A stretch of DNA of 64,000 bases from Phytophthora hibernalis (lineage: Eukaryota; Oomycota; Peronosporomycetes; Peronosporales; Peronosporaceae): positions 62,001-126,000 of the forward strand of contig JAAKBF010000400.1 of NCBI GenBank assembly GCA_012656075.1, given 5' to 3'. The notes beneath the pieces were generated by a model, which was given only the letters and a program-made list of their open reading frames with translations, made no database searches and was not told where the DNA came from. The stretch's first letter is position 1. Every line of letters starts with the position of its first letter. The translations under genes were made by a program, and so were the position numbers. Below, piece after piece: positions 43,080-55,037 of the stretch.

Positions 43080-43806
43080 TCATCCCGGCACTCGGTGTAC
43101 GACAGCACTTGCCAGTCGTTGTACTTCGGCGACCGTAGCCGGGTGTAGCCACGCCCTTGCGGGAGATCGCCACGCGGTACCCATAACACCACCTATTTCG
43201 TGGTTTGTACAGAAGGCAACCCTCGGTGACACATTAGTCAGCAGGATAGTCGCTGGTTGTCCTCGCCGAAACTTCGTCACTGTTGGCACGAGGTTCCCGA
43301 TCCGGCGATACACCTCGTGGGTGTTCCGAGATGGGCGTCGTCGAGGTAAGTTAAACTCGTGCCACTCTCGCCCGGCGACCGACAGATCCTCGGTCGGATC
43401 ACCGACCACTTGTAAAGTGTATACCGGAGCGTCATCAGCGTTCTGGGACTTCACTAAGGGGACCATTACTTCATCCGGTAACCGGGCTGAGCCATGAAAC
43501 AAGTCTAACCGCGATCATGAAGTCCGTACCGAGGACAACATCGACTCCAGCACTATGATCCATAATCCACAACTCGAATTCATATACTCGCTCCCACACG
43601 AGGGTGATCTTAACGAGTGGTCGGCGATGTGTCTCCATCACTCCTGGGTTGATTCCTCTCACTTGCAGACTACGACCGTGGTCTGATACTTCCCGCACGC
43701 GTAGTTTCTTTGCATAGGAAGCCGATATCACGCTCACGTTCGCTCCAGTATCGAGCAGAATCCTCGTTCGCGAGTCATCCGTTGCCCCGTTTACCATTGC
43801 ACGCAA
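43080..43806 (-). pseudogene. Gypsy element 1 aspartic protease
   Basis: The frame at 43806-43471 contains RILLDTGANVSVISASYAKK, the retropepsin active site, and later VDVVLGTDFMI, the ILG motif. Downstream text from 43502 (MVPLVKSQNADD, a linker region) follows in another frame. The protease matures the Gag-Pol polyprotein. The break at about 43500 separates the two frames. Confidence 0.75.
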
Positions 43807-44109
43807 TCACTTCCTCTTGTCGTAGCGCTGCGACGACCACCACCCCATCCTCTCACCAGACAACAACTTGGTTGTCTGGCCGAGACATCGTGGTTCATGC
43901 TCGGTCACAGCTATACTCGCGATTGAAGCCTGGATAACCGTACTAGTAGCTTCTTCCTCGTATTTGACATTCACTTCACTCTCACCGAGGCTTGCGCCTC
44001 TCTCTTCTTCATTTTCGGTCGATTTCACATAATCCATATTCAAGTCATCAGTCCGTTTGCACGAACCCGTGAACGCAAACGAACAATCGGCGTCCAGCGC
44101 AGGCCCGGC

Positions 44110-46537
44110 TTACTGTGTCAGCCCGATTGGGACCAACCCAGTGTCAGTTGGCGGGCTGCCTAGTTTAAATGACTCCCATAGACCAATTCTTGACGTTCTG
44201 GCGAGAGGTCTTTCTTCTCCACCTTCGCCTTCAGAAGAGACGCTAGCTTGTTGAATGCTTCGCACTTTCTCGCATCGTGGACTTGCTTGCACATCTTGCA
44301 CCTCATGAAAAAATAGTGTACAGAGAGTGTGAGCCCGCCACAGGCGGCATACGAGCCATATTGTCGGCGACCATCGCGTCCGCCTTGACCTCGGTTGTCT
44401 CGGTCGTGCGGGTATTGGTTATTCCCAACCCTCGGCGGGCGATTGTCAGCCCGGGCGAACGTTCCCTCGGCGGCGTGACGATGCTCTGAATTGTTCGCGG
44501 CAGCCACATGACTGTGATCTTCATCCGACGCGTATTCGTCGTCCGATTACCTGTCCGAGCCTCAGTCGCCCCTGCTAGGATGGTACTCCGGGTCGTAACC
44601 CTCGGTGTCGTCGTACCCTCCACTCAATGCCTCTGCAGGTTCCCCTCGCGGGTCGACCAAGCTGTTTACATTCAACGCAGCGACCATGTCCGTCAGCGCT
44701 TCAGCGAGCGTAACCCTCGGTCGGTATTGGCGATCGTCTCAACGTCGGTTGTCATATCGATAACGGTCATCCCGACGGCGACCATCATCTCGGTCACGCT
44801 GGTAGGGTTTCGTGAATCCTCGGAACACCCATCGTCACGGCGACGACCTTAATCTTGGCCCTTGGGACGTCGTACCGAGGCCTCGCGTCCTTTCTTCCGC
44901 TCGCGACGTCAGAGGAAGTCAATTATCATATCTTCCAGGTCGTGAATATGCTTGACCCGCACGTGACGCAGACGCTCTTCCAAGGCTCGGTCTTCGCACA
45001 TATCGAGAAAGTGTTCAACATGATCCTTGGTCTCACGACTGCCGTGCTCAAATTGCACCCCGGCGTTCCTGGCATAGCCATTTAGCCGGTTCAGATAGTC
45101 GCAAAGATGCTCCTTCTCTTCACGCCTCGACCGTGCTTTCGCCGATTGATTAAACCGGGAACAGTAGTACTTGATAAACACATCACTCAACAATTTCCAC
45201 GTTCGTCTCGTCTTCCGCGGGAGTTGTCGGTACCAATGCAGGGCTTGGAGGCTCGGCTCAAACGCCATGCACTATTCATTCGGTGACATGTGTGTTCCCT
45301 TCATATCATAGATGAAGGCTCGGAGCCATTGTATCGACTTCTCGCTCTTATCTCGGAGGCCGACATAGGGCTTGATGTTACCCAACGAGAGGTGCGTGGC
45401 GATCTCAAGCCTCGGTGTGGAACTCTCGTTCTCCATCGATCTGAGCTCTCGGATTTGATGTGCTCATACTCAGGTCACGTCACCCCTTGGCCTTCCACGT
45501 CGACTGAGTCGTCGTCCGAGGACTCATCGTGAGGATCGAAGCGTCGGCTCGTCAACAAACTATACTTCTGCCCGCCGTCGGAGAGGTCCGTGTACTTTCG
45601 AAAACATTCGCCAGCCGCTCTGTACGGTCCGCTAACCGAGGCGTTACCATGTGCGAATCTTGAATGTACGCCGAAGCGGTCCCTTTCGCCGAGAACGCAC
45701 CGTTACTGACAACTCCCGGGTGTCAGCCCGAGGGGTTGGTCGGAACGAGATTCTTGGATGGATCTAGCGCTTCTGTCGTGCGTGGGAGGCTCGTCCGACG
45801 GCAGGAGCCCGGCTCAGGCACCCCGAAAAACGTCCGGAGCTTCTGCTTCCACTTGCTCAATGAAAACGCGGCTTCTTCGATCGCCCAACCTTGAAGGTCG
45901 GCCTCGGTGAGCAGCGCTTGAGGCTCGCAACCCATAGCACGGAACAGGTGCACTGTGTCTTCGGCCACCTGCTGGATGCTCCACGATTCCACTGGGACGA
46001 CCAATTCTACCCCGAGTTCCATCCACAGAGCTTGTCGAATTGATTTTGGCGCAAAGGCCCGCATCCACTTGCTCTTCGTCATCAGCACCCCCATGCATCT
46101 TCCCAAAACCTTGTTGGCAGTCAGAATGTCCCCATTAACCGGAGGCCGACTGCCGGTCGACCGGGAACTCGCGTCCTTAGTCGTCGTCAGCGATCGTAGA
46201 TCTCCGAGACCATCATCGTTGTCCTCCTGAGCTGGTTCAGGACCAGCCACTTCGTTCAACCTCTCGGTGAGGTTTCGCGGGAGCGACCTCACCGCTCCAC
46301 TACGTCCTGCTGAGACGGTAGCGGCTTCCGAAACCTCGGACATCGCTGTCGCTTCTTCCAGGTATTCATCTTCGTCATCTTCTTTGGCTTCAGAGTAGTC
46401 CATCCGCTCGTCGAAGCTGTCCGAACGCTCGTTGATCGACTCCAAAGTACTTGGGGCCGCGAGTTTTGGACCGGACCGCGCCGAACCCTCGACTTCATTG
46501 GCGTTTCTGGTACCGCTGATTGCGCTCCTCTCGCCAT
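44110..46537 (-). pseudogene. Gypsy element 1 gag
   Basis: An acidic N-terminal part lies at 46445-45723, a capsid-like core at 45268-44909 (ALHWYRQLPRKTRRTWKLLS and the DYLNRLNGYARNAG helix region), and an Arg/Gly-rich nucleocapsid part with CKMCKQVHDARKC at 44507-44160. Gag forms the virus-like particle that packages the RNA. Frame changes occur near 46480, 45700 and 44850. A start at 46537 (MARGAQSAVPE) is the first Met after the primer site. Confidence 0.65.
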
Positions 46538-46612
46538 CTTCTTCTCCTGTCTTCTCTCGAATGCTCGTTAGGGTAAGAACCTATATACAACCAAGACACA
46601 CTCCCAATCCCT

Positions 46613-46625
46613 GGTCGCGGCACCA
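46613..46625 (-). promoter_or_regulatory. primer-binding site of Gypsy element 1
   Basis: Minus-strand TGGTGCCGCGACC lies two bases after the LTR end ...ACA. It starts with TGG, complementary to the CCA end of a tRNA. The tRNA species was not determined. Confidence 0.65.
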
Positions 46626-46627
46626 GT

Positions 46628-47520
46628 TGTCGTGTAGGATCACACAGAAATTCTGACTACCGAATGGTATGAGTCCCACCACCAACACTCGCTTCCCCTT
46701 GTCAGGTCAGCGAGGGTTGGATCAGACCTGAAGACGAGGAACGATCCCTTACGCCGGGTTCGATGTGAACCCTCTGTACACCTAGGTTGTATTAGGCCAA
46801 CCCAATAACCTGCACCACTAGCCACGAGCGAGGGCTAGGATGCAATATTGCGCTTTCGCGCGAACCCCGCAGTCCCTGAGAAGGAAGGGTACCGGCTGTC
46901 AAGCCTAACACGAGTTTGCCAAGGTAAACCCTCGGCGGTTAGTAAAATATGTATGGAACACTCGGTCCCACTATAATATATGGCGAACGACGCTTCTCGT
47001 CGCTCCCAACGCTCGGCCACTATAATCTGTTGGAGTGACCAGCAACAAACCCTCGGTTCAATGTACCTTGGGCTCGCCGACAGGCATCACAAGCCGAGCG
47101 TATCCAGACCCTAAGATAAGCTAGCTAGACTTACCGAAGACGGACTTAACCCTTGGTGACTTGGGCGGAAGTATGCTGATTTAATTCTGTTGAACTATGG
47201 CTCTGAGAGCCTCTGTAGTCAATCCTATAGCTAGTCCTATACGTAAATACAAATATCCAGTGTGAACAGATCCCGGTATGTGATCCGTCCCCGGCTCTAT
47301 AAGACCGAAGGTTTACAAAACGGACATGGGTACAAACGAGGGCTTAAACTCTTGGCCGAGGATGTATTATAACTAACCGAGACCTCGGTCACTAGCCTGC
47401 GCGATCACTGTGGCGCCGGGAATGTAATCCGCCAATCAGGGCACGCCGATGACTTTCTTTCAGCAAGGCCAACCTTGCCGACTGGCGACCGAGCGCCCCA
47501 AACCCCAACACCACACTCAT
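46628..47520 (-). repeat. 5' LTR of Gypsy element 1
   Basis: On the plus strand the LTR starts TGTCGTGTAGG at 46628 and ends near 47516 in ...CACCACA, giving TG...CA ends. A 609-bp part is present in inverted orientation at 58399-59007, which fixes the inner end. The outer end is estimated from where hAT-related sequence begins (47537). On the minus strand it should carry the promoter and polyadenylation signals. Confidence 0.75.
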
Positions 47521-47536
47521 CATCATAGCCTCGACC

Positions 47537-48360
47537 TATCTGAGCCACGACTGCAGGCTCATTATACTTCTGAGCTGCGAGCTATCTTTGTGAACCAGGA
47601 ATTGGACATGTATTATTGCAGTAAAGTAACCTAGCTTTCTCTGGTCTTGGTTTTCTTTTTCTCACGGGCGTTCTCGGACAGGAAGACGATGTCACGCACC
47701 AGCTCCGGTGCTAGAGAACACCGCCTTGCCGTAACAGTGTCTCCGCCTGTAGATAACGCTCTCTCCGACGGTGCGACTTTTGCAAGTAGATCCTTCAACC
47801 TGACACGGAGTTCTTCGTCAATACGCATGATATATTCGCGAACTTGGGTTCTACCGGAAGGTGTAGTTCTAGTGCAGTCAAATCGGAGATAAACTTGATG
47901 AGCCTTCGAAGGTGAGGTCCCCAACTAGTGCAAGGGGACGTAGCCCGACTGCAATCCATTCGGCTACGAGGTTGTTAACCTGGTGTTTCTCCTCATCTGT
48001 GAGCTTCTTCAGTTTTCTAGGTGACGGCTCCTCTTCTCCAGCACCATAGAAATCCGACGCGAGTGCTCAAACCGTACCCCGCGGCGATGCCGTCAGTGTG
48101 GCCATCTCCGCTTCGTATGTTTGGAGTTCTTCACTCTTCCCAACTTGGCAGCAAACCTCCTCGTAGCACTGGAGACACCAGGCAAAAGCAGCGTGGTTTG
48201 TGCGATGCTTGTGATATGGTGCGTCGCCGTACTTGTACTGTGCAACCAGCCGAATTATCCGTCAATACTGCGGTCTGTGTGCTCAAAGTCGGAGCCTCCG
48301 ACCATGTTGTAGAAGATTTTGTTGGGGCCCGGGCCTTCGGTGTCCGCTTCATCTAGTGGC
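47537..48360 (-). pseudogene. internally deleted hAT transposase
   Basis: The C-terminal block at 47924-47631 contains ERALSTGGDTVTARRCSLAP then ELVRDIVFLSENAREKK. Immediately upstream on the minus strand (48360-47900) other frames give DEEKHQVNNLVAEWIAVGLR and PLALVGDLTFEGF, matching the hAT segment after the DNA-binding domain. A CxxC/HxH-like part lies near 48250. The whole catalytic middle is missing, so N- and C-terminal pieces are joined, as in non-autonomous hAT derivatives. The C-terminal part is duplicated at 33088-33440. Confidence 0.6.
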
Positions 48361-49320
48361 TCTGCCATATTGACAAAATTCTTGCCGGGGGATCGAGTTT
48401 GCAGATGAGCAATGGATTGCGAATACTTATATTATTCATCTCAAATAAAATATAGGAGGTAGAGTTGGCCGAGTTATCCGCAGTTAAAACGACTAACTCC
48501 TTTCAACATAGTGTTGAGGTATTTAGTTGCGTTCGCTAAAACGGGGAGGGTGTTTTGTTTGTTTAATCCTAATTTATCCACCCCAAGACAAACTGGGGTA
48601 CAAATGGTTTATTCCCGACCCATTTATCCCCACTCCAGAACCCTGCGACTGCGTGAACTCGCCGCTGACGCCGTCCTGATGGCAGCGAACTTACTGGCAC
48701 CACAAAGTATTAGACTACGTTAATATGGCGCTAATGTAGTTGCTACTTCAACTCGCTGCTTAGTGTCCGTCCACATTCGCGAGCAGCATGTGGCGATATT
48801 CGCCGCTCGTACCACCGCGGATGCGATGCTCAAGCCGGAACTATTATTAGCGACAGCGCTGCTGCTTACAGCAGTACGGAGGAGAATTTAGTGTTTCTTC
48901 TGAGCATGCTACTAGTACATGGTATTGAGGCGCTGCTCTAGTGCCTGTCGGTTCCTGTAGTGTACATGCACGAGTAGTGGTGACAGGAATGAACTGTGGT
49001 GGCTATGCCTTTAAAATACCTTGTCTGGAGCAGGGGTATTTACGTTTGTTTTAGTTCGATTTCCGCTATAACAAAACGAGCTAGGCCGAAAGCGTACGCA
49101 GTCTGAACACCTCAGTTTCGGTAATTTTATACGGAACCCCCTCATTCGGGGGGTCATAAAACGAGTTCACACTTATCGTGCACACATTCGTAATGCAGAA
49201 TAGCCTAAAGAGCGATGATACCTCCACATAGCTACAAGCGACAACATCTACCAATGAATTTATGTGATCCCCACCGGAGCGCAGCTGTGTCTGCGGCTAC
49301 CAGCTCACAATAGCCAACAG
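48361..49320. other. no recognisable gene
   Basis: Only short frames without domains are present. A small inverted repeat ACCCCC/GGGGGGT lies at about 49136-49157. Confidence 0.35.
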
Positions 49321-49321
49321 C

Positions 49322-50430
49322 CTATTACTCGTACCCAGCACCTCCTCCTCGCCCTCGCCCTCAGAAGTCTCGGCCGACACCTCCACGTTTCCTTCTCCAA
49401 GCAGCAAGATCTTCATGAGCCTCCGAGAACTCGCCCTCCTCCATACGCTCACCGACGTACCAGTGTATAAACGCACGCTTCGCGTACATCAGAACGAACT
49501 TGTGGTCGATTGCGGGAGAACACCTCGGCAATTGCACTCGTGTTCGAGATCATGCACACGGCACACTGCACAAGGGCCAGATCGCCAGGCACCAATGTCG
49601 GCGGTTGGTAGTTGATGCCGCACTTGAAACCTGTAGAACACCAGTATATGAACTGGATCGTGCGTTTTAGGTTTGTGTACGTAGGACGCTCAATGTCGAG
49701 CGACCGACGGCAGATGTCGTAGATGACCTCGTTGTCCAGCACCACAGCCACATCCGTGTGCTTCAGCAGCAAGTACATGGACACCTGCGGCGACAGGTAG
49801 ATGGTGAAGCCGAGCTTACTCTTGCGGCTGTAGTCGACCGACAGACGCTCCAGCAGTAGAGCACCCAGTCTCGATCCAGTGCCACCGCCCACGGCGTTGA
49901 ACACGAGGAACCCCTGTAGACCCATGCAGTTGTCGACCAGTTTACGGATGCGGTCCAGCACTAGGTCCACAATCTCCTTGCCGATGGTGTAATGTCCACG
50001 CGCGTAGTTGTTGGCGGCGTCCTCCTTGTCGGAGATGATTTGCTCCGGGTGGTACAGCTGACGGTAGATTCTCCTGCGCACTTCGTCACAGACGCTGGGC
50101 TCGAGGTCCACAAGCACGGCACGCGGCACGTGTTTGCCGGCGCCAGTCTCGGAGAAGAAGATGTTGAATGCGTCGTCACCTCCGCCAATGGTCTTGTCAC
50201 TGGGCATTTGTCCGTCGGGTTGGATGCCGTGCTCGAGGCAGTAGAGTTCCCAACAGGCATTACCCGTCTAGATGCCGCCGTAGCCGAGGTGGATGGAGAT
50301 CACTTCACGCATCTTGAAGAGGTTGGTGGGGATGAGTGACTTGGGTTGTGCTTTGGGGTTGAAGCTTGCGGCTGGAGAAAATACGAGGAAGCTGAGTGAT
50401 AAGGCTTACTCGAAGACCGGCGATCGACGG
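49322..50430 (-). pseudogene. alpha-tubulin pseudogene
   Basis: It is a degraded copy of the gene at 23093-24453. Reading from 50321, an early codon equivalent to Gln15 is a stop and Gln11 is Tyr. Translation-like similarity resumes at MPSDKTIGGGDDAFN and continues through GGGTGSRLGALLLERLSVDY. A deletion of about 12-14 codons follows after PQVS and another of about 90 codons after RPTYTNL. A frame change near SRNRPQVRSD then destroys the end, although the acidic EEGEFSEA region is still visible. Similarity extends about 100 bases upstream of the start codon but stops before the initiator seen at the intact gene. This fits either a retrocopy or a partial segmental duplication. Confidence 0.9.
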
Positions 50431-50843
50431 CTTGAGGCTCCATCATGCTGCAGGCTCAAAATCACCACTTGCAGGTACATCCAATTATTGGCCGTGCTAC
50501 TCGGAGCATTTTTTAAATATTTTGTGTTTTTGTTTGCTCTTATTTAGATGTGTTTCTTGCAAATGAATGGGCAAACGTAATCTACTTCAATAAAACGATG
50601 TTCATACAGCGTCATTGGTACTATGCTGAAGCCGTGCATACCAGGATTGGTGCGTTGGTAGACGACGTGTGTCTCTTTTTAGATGGCACGAAGCATTTTA
50701 TTGCACGACCAATCTGCAGAAGTGATAACCAAGCTGTATTGGACGTGGTCCCTCGTGGTGACAAAGATAATCAACAGAAGGCGTGCTATAGAGGTCACAA
50801 ACGTCGCCACATTCTTCTTATCAAGGTGTAAATGCACCCGACG

Positions 50844-50895
50844 GTAAGTGGCCGATTGAATATCTTTGCTTTTCGTTGACTAACGACCACCGTAG
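50844..50895 (+). other. 52-bp intron in the Harbinger transposase
   Basis: It starts GTAAGT, ends CGTAG, and has a branch-site-like GACTAAC about 10 bases before the acceptor. Removing it joins AACGCACCCGAC.G to GGGTTTGT in frame and restores the conserved PDG-VCISFYGP continuity. Confidence 0.75.
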
Positions 50896-51043
50896 GGGTT
50901 TGTATTAGCTTCTATGGCCCCATTGAAGGAAGCAGACACGACTCAACGCTGCAACGCCAAAGCATGCTAATAGCGTATCTTCAAGAAGACGAAGAGCTAT
51001 CTGGCACCAACCTGCCAATGTACGGAGGCCCTGTGAATGGGGT

Positions 51044-51103
51044 TAATCAATTTTGTGCTCACCGTTTAAAGGAAACGTGCTGAAGTTTCCACAAAATTGA
51101 TTA
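51044..51103. repeat. perfect 14-bp inverted repeat with 32-base loop
   Basis: TAATCAATTTTGTG at 51044-51057 is exactly inverted at 51090-51103. It lies within the transposase, at the place where the reading frame is lost, and may be a small insertion or fold-back footprint. Confidence 0.7.
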
Positions 51104-51246
51104 TATATATATACGGTGATGAGTGGTGTCCATGTATCAAACGAGTGGTTCGTTGGGATACTGAAGCGAGTGTGGGCACATTAAATTGGCACAAAAAGCA
51201 TCAGCTGGAACTAAGTCCAATTGCTGATCTTATTATCACAGCAGTG

Positions 51247-52090
51247 TTACTTACCAACTGTAACACTTGCATTCGTGGAGGAAATCAAATTAGTAATTTC
51301 TTTAGATGTTCCCGTCAATTGATGAATACCTATCGAAATGGACACACAAGTCACTGCAGTAACATTTTTGTTTTTGTATTTTGGCAGTTCTATCATCGCC
51401 ATGAAACGATCTTGCTCGACATTGTGATCGTTAGCTCGTTTGATTCTCTCCTTTTCGCGTTCCAAAAGCTCGCGTTCTTTTAACTCCAGCTCATAGCGGC
51501 GCAGTGCCAACTCTTCAGTTTGTGAAGCGGTCAGTACAGACTGGATGGGCTCAACGCTTCTCTCTGCGTCGCCACAAACTTCGACAGCATCTCGAGTGAC
51601 TTCTCAGCGCGCACATATGCAGCGCTACGTGAGTTGCGACGGGAGCGCTTGTTGTGGTGATCATGCGTCTGGGGTGACGCAGTCGGTGTCGCGTCGGTGG
51701 AGGGCTGTCCGTCGGATTGATTTCGTTTAGCTCTAGCTAAACGCGAGCATGCCAGCTCCCGACACACCGCCCCTGACACGCCCTTGTCTTGGTGCTTAGA
51801 CTGAGCAGCGTTCTGATTGGCCTTGGCGATGCGTACGTTGTCGGCAATCAGCGTTGTCAACTCCGCTAGCAGCGTAATCCGCGGCGTTTCAGCCTCCGAT
51901 ACCCCGGATTTCCTCTTCGAGAAAGCTTATCACACGCAGTGGTTCTCTAGCAACTTGTTGAAGTGCGCTTGGCACGTCTTACCGGATATCGTAAATTTTT
52001 GAACGACGGGAGAGTACGTAGCTGTGCAGCTAGTTTATCCCAAGCAGCCATTATTTTCCCGTATTCTGTAGCAAAAAAGAAGGTCTACAT
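51247..52090 (-). pseudogene. Myb/SANT-like accessory protein of the PIF/Harbinger element
   Basis: On the minus strand near 52050 the frame reads MAAWDKLAAQLRTLPSFKNL then RYPVRRAK, a Myb/SANT-like trihelix DNA-binding segment. A basic and Gln/Ser-rich middle follows (51860-51531), then a charged coiled-coil LALRRYELELKERELLEREK at 51510-51430. PIF/Harbinger elements normally carry such a second gene, whose product helps the transposase bind ends. Here it faces the transposase (convergent). The reading frame is interrupted around 51990 and 51520. Confidence 0.6.
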
Positions 52091-52925
52091 TCACTTGGGT
52101 AAGCCCATATCGCCTCTTGGCTGAATCGTTTGCGGGGCTGTACAGTGGAAAACTGGACGACCCCGCCTCGCTGATCCCTTGTCCCTGTCTGCATCGTCAC
52201 TTTCACTAGAATCGTCTCGTCCATTGTCAACTACATTTGGGGATGTTTACAAAATCTAGACACTTTATGTTTAATGTAAGTCACTATAGGGTGCGTTCTT
52301 GTGTCTAAATTACGTAATTTCAGTACTTAGGTCACAAATTGGATCGGTTCTGCAGCTAAAAACTGCCACTTTAGTTGTGGTGGATAAGGCAGCTTTGCCA
52401 GTTTAGTAGCCTAATGACAGGGCCGCCCAGTCAGTTTTGTCCAATGCGAACGATGTATCCACCATTTAAACGTAATGACACGACAAAAAGAAAACAGCGG
52501 ATTTTTGTTGAAAACCTCAAGGACTTACTGTAGGATAAGAGTATTCGGTACAGATACCGCAGCCCTACAATAAGCTGTATCCCAACGTTATCCAATGAAC
52601 AGGCATCTATACTGTTGGAGTCTCATTTAGCCAATCATGCCTCGTTATGGTTAGTAGGATCCCAACTTATTTCCGGATTTGTCCGGCAGCCATTGGATTG
52701 TGAAAATTAAACACTATAGTGGAGCCAAGAAAATGCTATGTTACAGGATAAACACGGTCTGCTCCGGAAATAACTTTCTGTCGAAGTGGTTGCATCCGAG
52801 AGATCTCGGTGTTGCGCCAAGAAATTAAGGTTTCAGGAAGCACGATGAGGAGAGCTCATCGTGGTCTCGACACTTCAGCGGAACGCTGGGGCAAGAAGTC
52901 GCCGTAGTTAGATTTTTTACGAGTT
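52091..52925. other. no recognisable gene
   Basis: Only short frames are present and nothing is recognised. The right edge at about 52925 is where Gypsy element 2 is cut off within its second RNase H. Confidence 0.4.
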
Positions 52926-52933
52926 TCTAGAAT

Positions 52934-53610
52934 CTACTGGGCTAAGCCATTATGCATTGTTCTATCTCTCCGAAGTCTGTTATTCCCTCGTTCAATTGCC
53001 GATGTCACCCCATTGTTCATGCCAGTGTACTCGGCTAAATTGACAGTAGTCGACGGTAGATAAGCGCTCGCAGCGATTTCAATGTCCCATGTTGGAAGGC
53101 GCCACAATATCCACGCACCGCTGCCATATCCTCCATTTTTCTCCGTTTTAGCAGAGCCATCGAAGGATAATACGTGCCCCACAAAGTCAATCGGTAGGTT
53201 GGCATATCAGTTCCGGATCTATTTTCAGAACCGCTGAGCCCTTGGAAGGTGGTGCAATATGCTTCAGCGACTCGTCGAGTCCAACGTATGGAGTAATGGA
53301 TGCTTGTAGCAGTTGTACGAAATCGACGTCTTTCTCATGTACTCGTCGTATCTTTAGGTGATGTGGTGATAATAGTACCGCGAAGCTGACAGCTCGACCA
53401 TATAACGACTTCGATTGGAACAGCCACTCCATTGTCGAAAAACGCGTGTATACATGCAGTGTTTTTCAGCTAGAAGAGTATAGCAGACCTTCAAGAGTTG
53501 AAGCAGTGTCAACACCTCTTCTCGGCTAAGTGATATCTCACTTCATTTTCTTTCATTACTCGACCACAGAACCGGACGGGGTGAGGTTTCTTCTCGTGCA
53601 TTTGCATAAG
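52934..53610 (-). pseudogene. Gypsy element 2 RNase H and truncated second RNase H
   Basis: The usual RNase H region is in pieces at 53600-53440. The linker at 53432-53187 contains AVSFAVLLSPHHLKIRRVHE. The second domain at 53182-52934 reads VLSFDGSAKTEKNGGYGSGA, with the first catalytic Asp present, and NLAEYTGMNNGV, then ends abruptly in a stop. The last two catalytic positions are lost with the truncation. Confidence 0.7.
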
Positions 53611-53618
53611 GGTTCCAC

Positions 53619-55037
53619 TCATGGCCCATTCATTGGCGAATAGCATGATGTGTACATCCTTGGTCGAGTCGAGGTGAATGAGATTCTTGCATCCGCTAAT
53701 TTTCGTTTCAACTCAGCGAAAGATGCCTTCGCCGCTGTCAGTTTACCAGTGGTACCAAAATCTTCCTCCTTCAGCTGATAAAGGACTGCATCATAAACGG
53801 CCAAATTCTGATAAACTGCCCATAGTAGTTCAGTGCCGAGAAAGGATTGCATTCCTCATTTAGAGTTCGGAAACGGAATCTCGGCTAGCGGAGGTTTCTT
53901 CGATCTGCTCGGATCCTACTCGACGTGATCTCATGAGAAAGGAAATCAACTTTTGGCTGAACGAAAATGCTTTTCGTGAAACTGATACTTATCCTGCACT
54001 GCGAGAATCGTGTGAGCAATTTATCCAGAAGGTCAAGGCACTCGTCGAACGTCTGTCCTCCGAAACAAATGTCGTCGACAAACGATCGTCGTTTGAATAT
54101 TGGGGTCAAGGTAGGCTCGTCGGGTTCACCATTCATAAACATGTCCCCTTCGGGGCCGTTAACTAGATCTTGCATAGCGTCGGCTCGGCAATCAGCATCG
54201 AATTTCGTTTGAGCGCCTGGTAACAGTTCCAAAGAGGGGATCCAGCTGTCGCTGAACTGCTGTCTCTTCCTCAGCTCGGCGAACTTGGTCGGCGAACTCA
54301 GCCCATCCCCGCTTTGGTTGAACATAGCCCCAAAGCGCGTTATCAATAAGCCTCTGGTATATCATCGGGGCATTTTTAATCCAAAGGGCATACGAAGCCA
54401 TTCGAAATGGCCAAGTGCACATACAAAAGCTGAGATCTGTCGAGCGCCTAGTCATCATTACCGCCCAAAATCCGCTAGCAGCATCCAGCGAACAGAACCA
54501 CAAGTAGCCTTCAAGTTCAGTCAATAGATCATCTACCAGTGGCATAGCGTATTCCAGCGCTTTAGGGACGGCATTGACCATCTTGTAGTCAATGTACAAT
54601 CTAATGTCCACTCCGTTTTTCTTCAGTACGATGACGATGGGCGAAGCCCACGGGCTATTCGAGAACGCTATCAGCTTGGCTTTAAGAAGTGCTTTCAGTA
54701 ATTCGTACAGCTTTGTCAGATGGCGTAAAGGCACTCGGCGAGCTTGCTGTTTAATCGGTTCGTGACCTTGTACATCAATATCACACACCACCCCATAAGC
54801 TGGTGGTGGTAATGCGTTCCCGCTAGAAATCATTATCCTCTCATGACGCTGTAATATTTTCACTAGCCGAGTTGACTGCTCTGAAGAATGAGTATCTCTC
54901 AACACGTTCGCCGCAGTGTAGTCGAGCTCGTTTGCCACTGCTTCTGCCAGGTCTGGTAGAAACTCTAATTCATGAGCATAATCTTCCAAATGAATGACAT
55001 TAGCTGAGTGTTCGAACTCAGTTTTTTGCTGTAGCAT
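53619..55037 (-). pseudogene. Gypsy element 2 reverse transcriptase
   Basis: The minus-strand text runs IMISSGNALPPPAYGVVCDI, YELLKALLKAKLIAFSNSPW, SPIVIVLKKNGVDIRLYIDY and LDAASGFWAVMMTRRS (first palm Asp). It then continues from 54346 with FKRRSFVDDICFGGQTFDEC (the Asp-Asp motif) and STKSIFVQPKVDFLSHE-like connection text to about 53619. The RT copies the element RNA into cDNA inside the particle. Frame breaks lie near 54200, 53880 and 53860. Confidence 0.8.

Larger units (their letters stand above)
39175..47520 (-). mobile_element. Ty3/Gypsy element 1, defective, 5' LTR present, 3' LTR not found
   Basis: On the minus strand the order is LTR (47520-46628), primer-binding site, gag, protease, RT remnant, RNase H, second RNase H, integrase (Ty3/Gypsy order), ending at about 39175. 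The 5' half of RT is deleted, several frames are broken, and no 3' LTR is visible left of 39175. A relative (element 2, 52934-58398) keeps most of the missing RT part. Confidence 0.85.
50548..51310 (+). pseudogene. PIF/Harbinger transposase (DDE_Tnp_4) with one intron
   Basis: The frame contains YAEAVHTRIGALVDDVCLFL and DGTKHFIARP (first catalytic Asp), then CYRGHKRRHILLIKV. After a 52-bp intron it continues as GVCISFYGPIEGSRHDSTLQ (second Asp, in the RHDS motif). Near 51200-51300 come WHKKHQLELSPIADLIITAV and LTNCNTCIRGGNQISNFF, the typical C-terminus. PIF/Harbinger transposases act with a Myb-like partner, encoded here on the other strand. The N-terminal exon is missing or unrecognised; a TTTAG just before 50548 may be an acceptor site. 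The C-terminal part is crossed by a hairpin at 51044-51103 and is in another frame, so the copy is probably dead. Confidence 0.7.
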
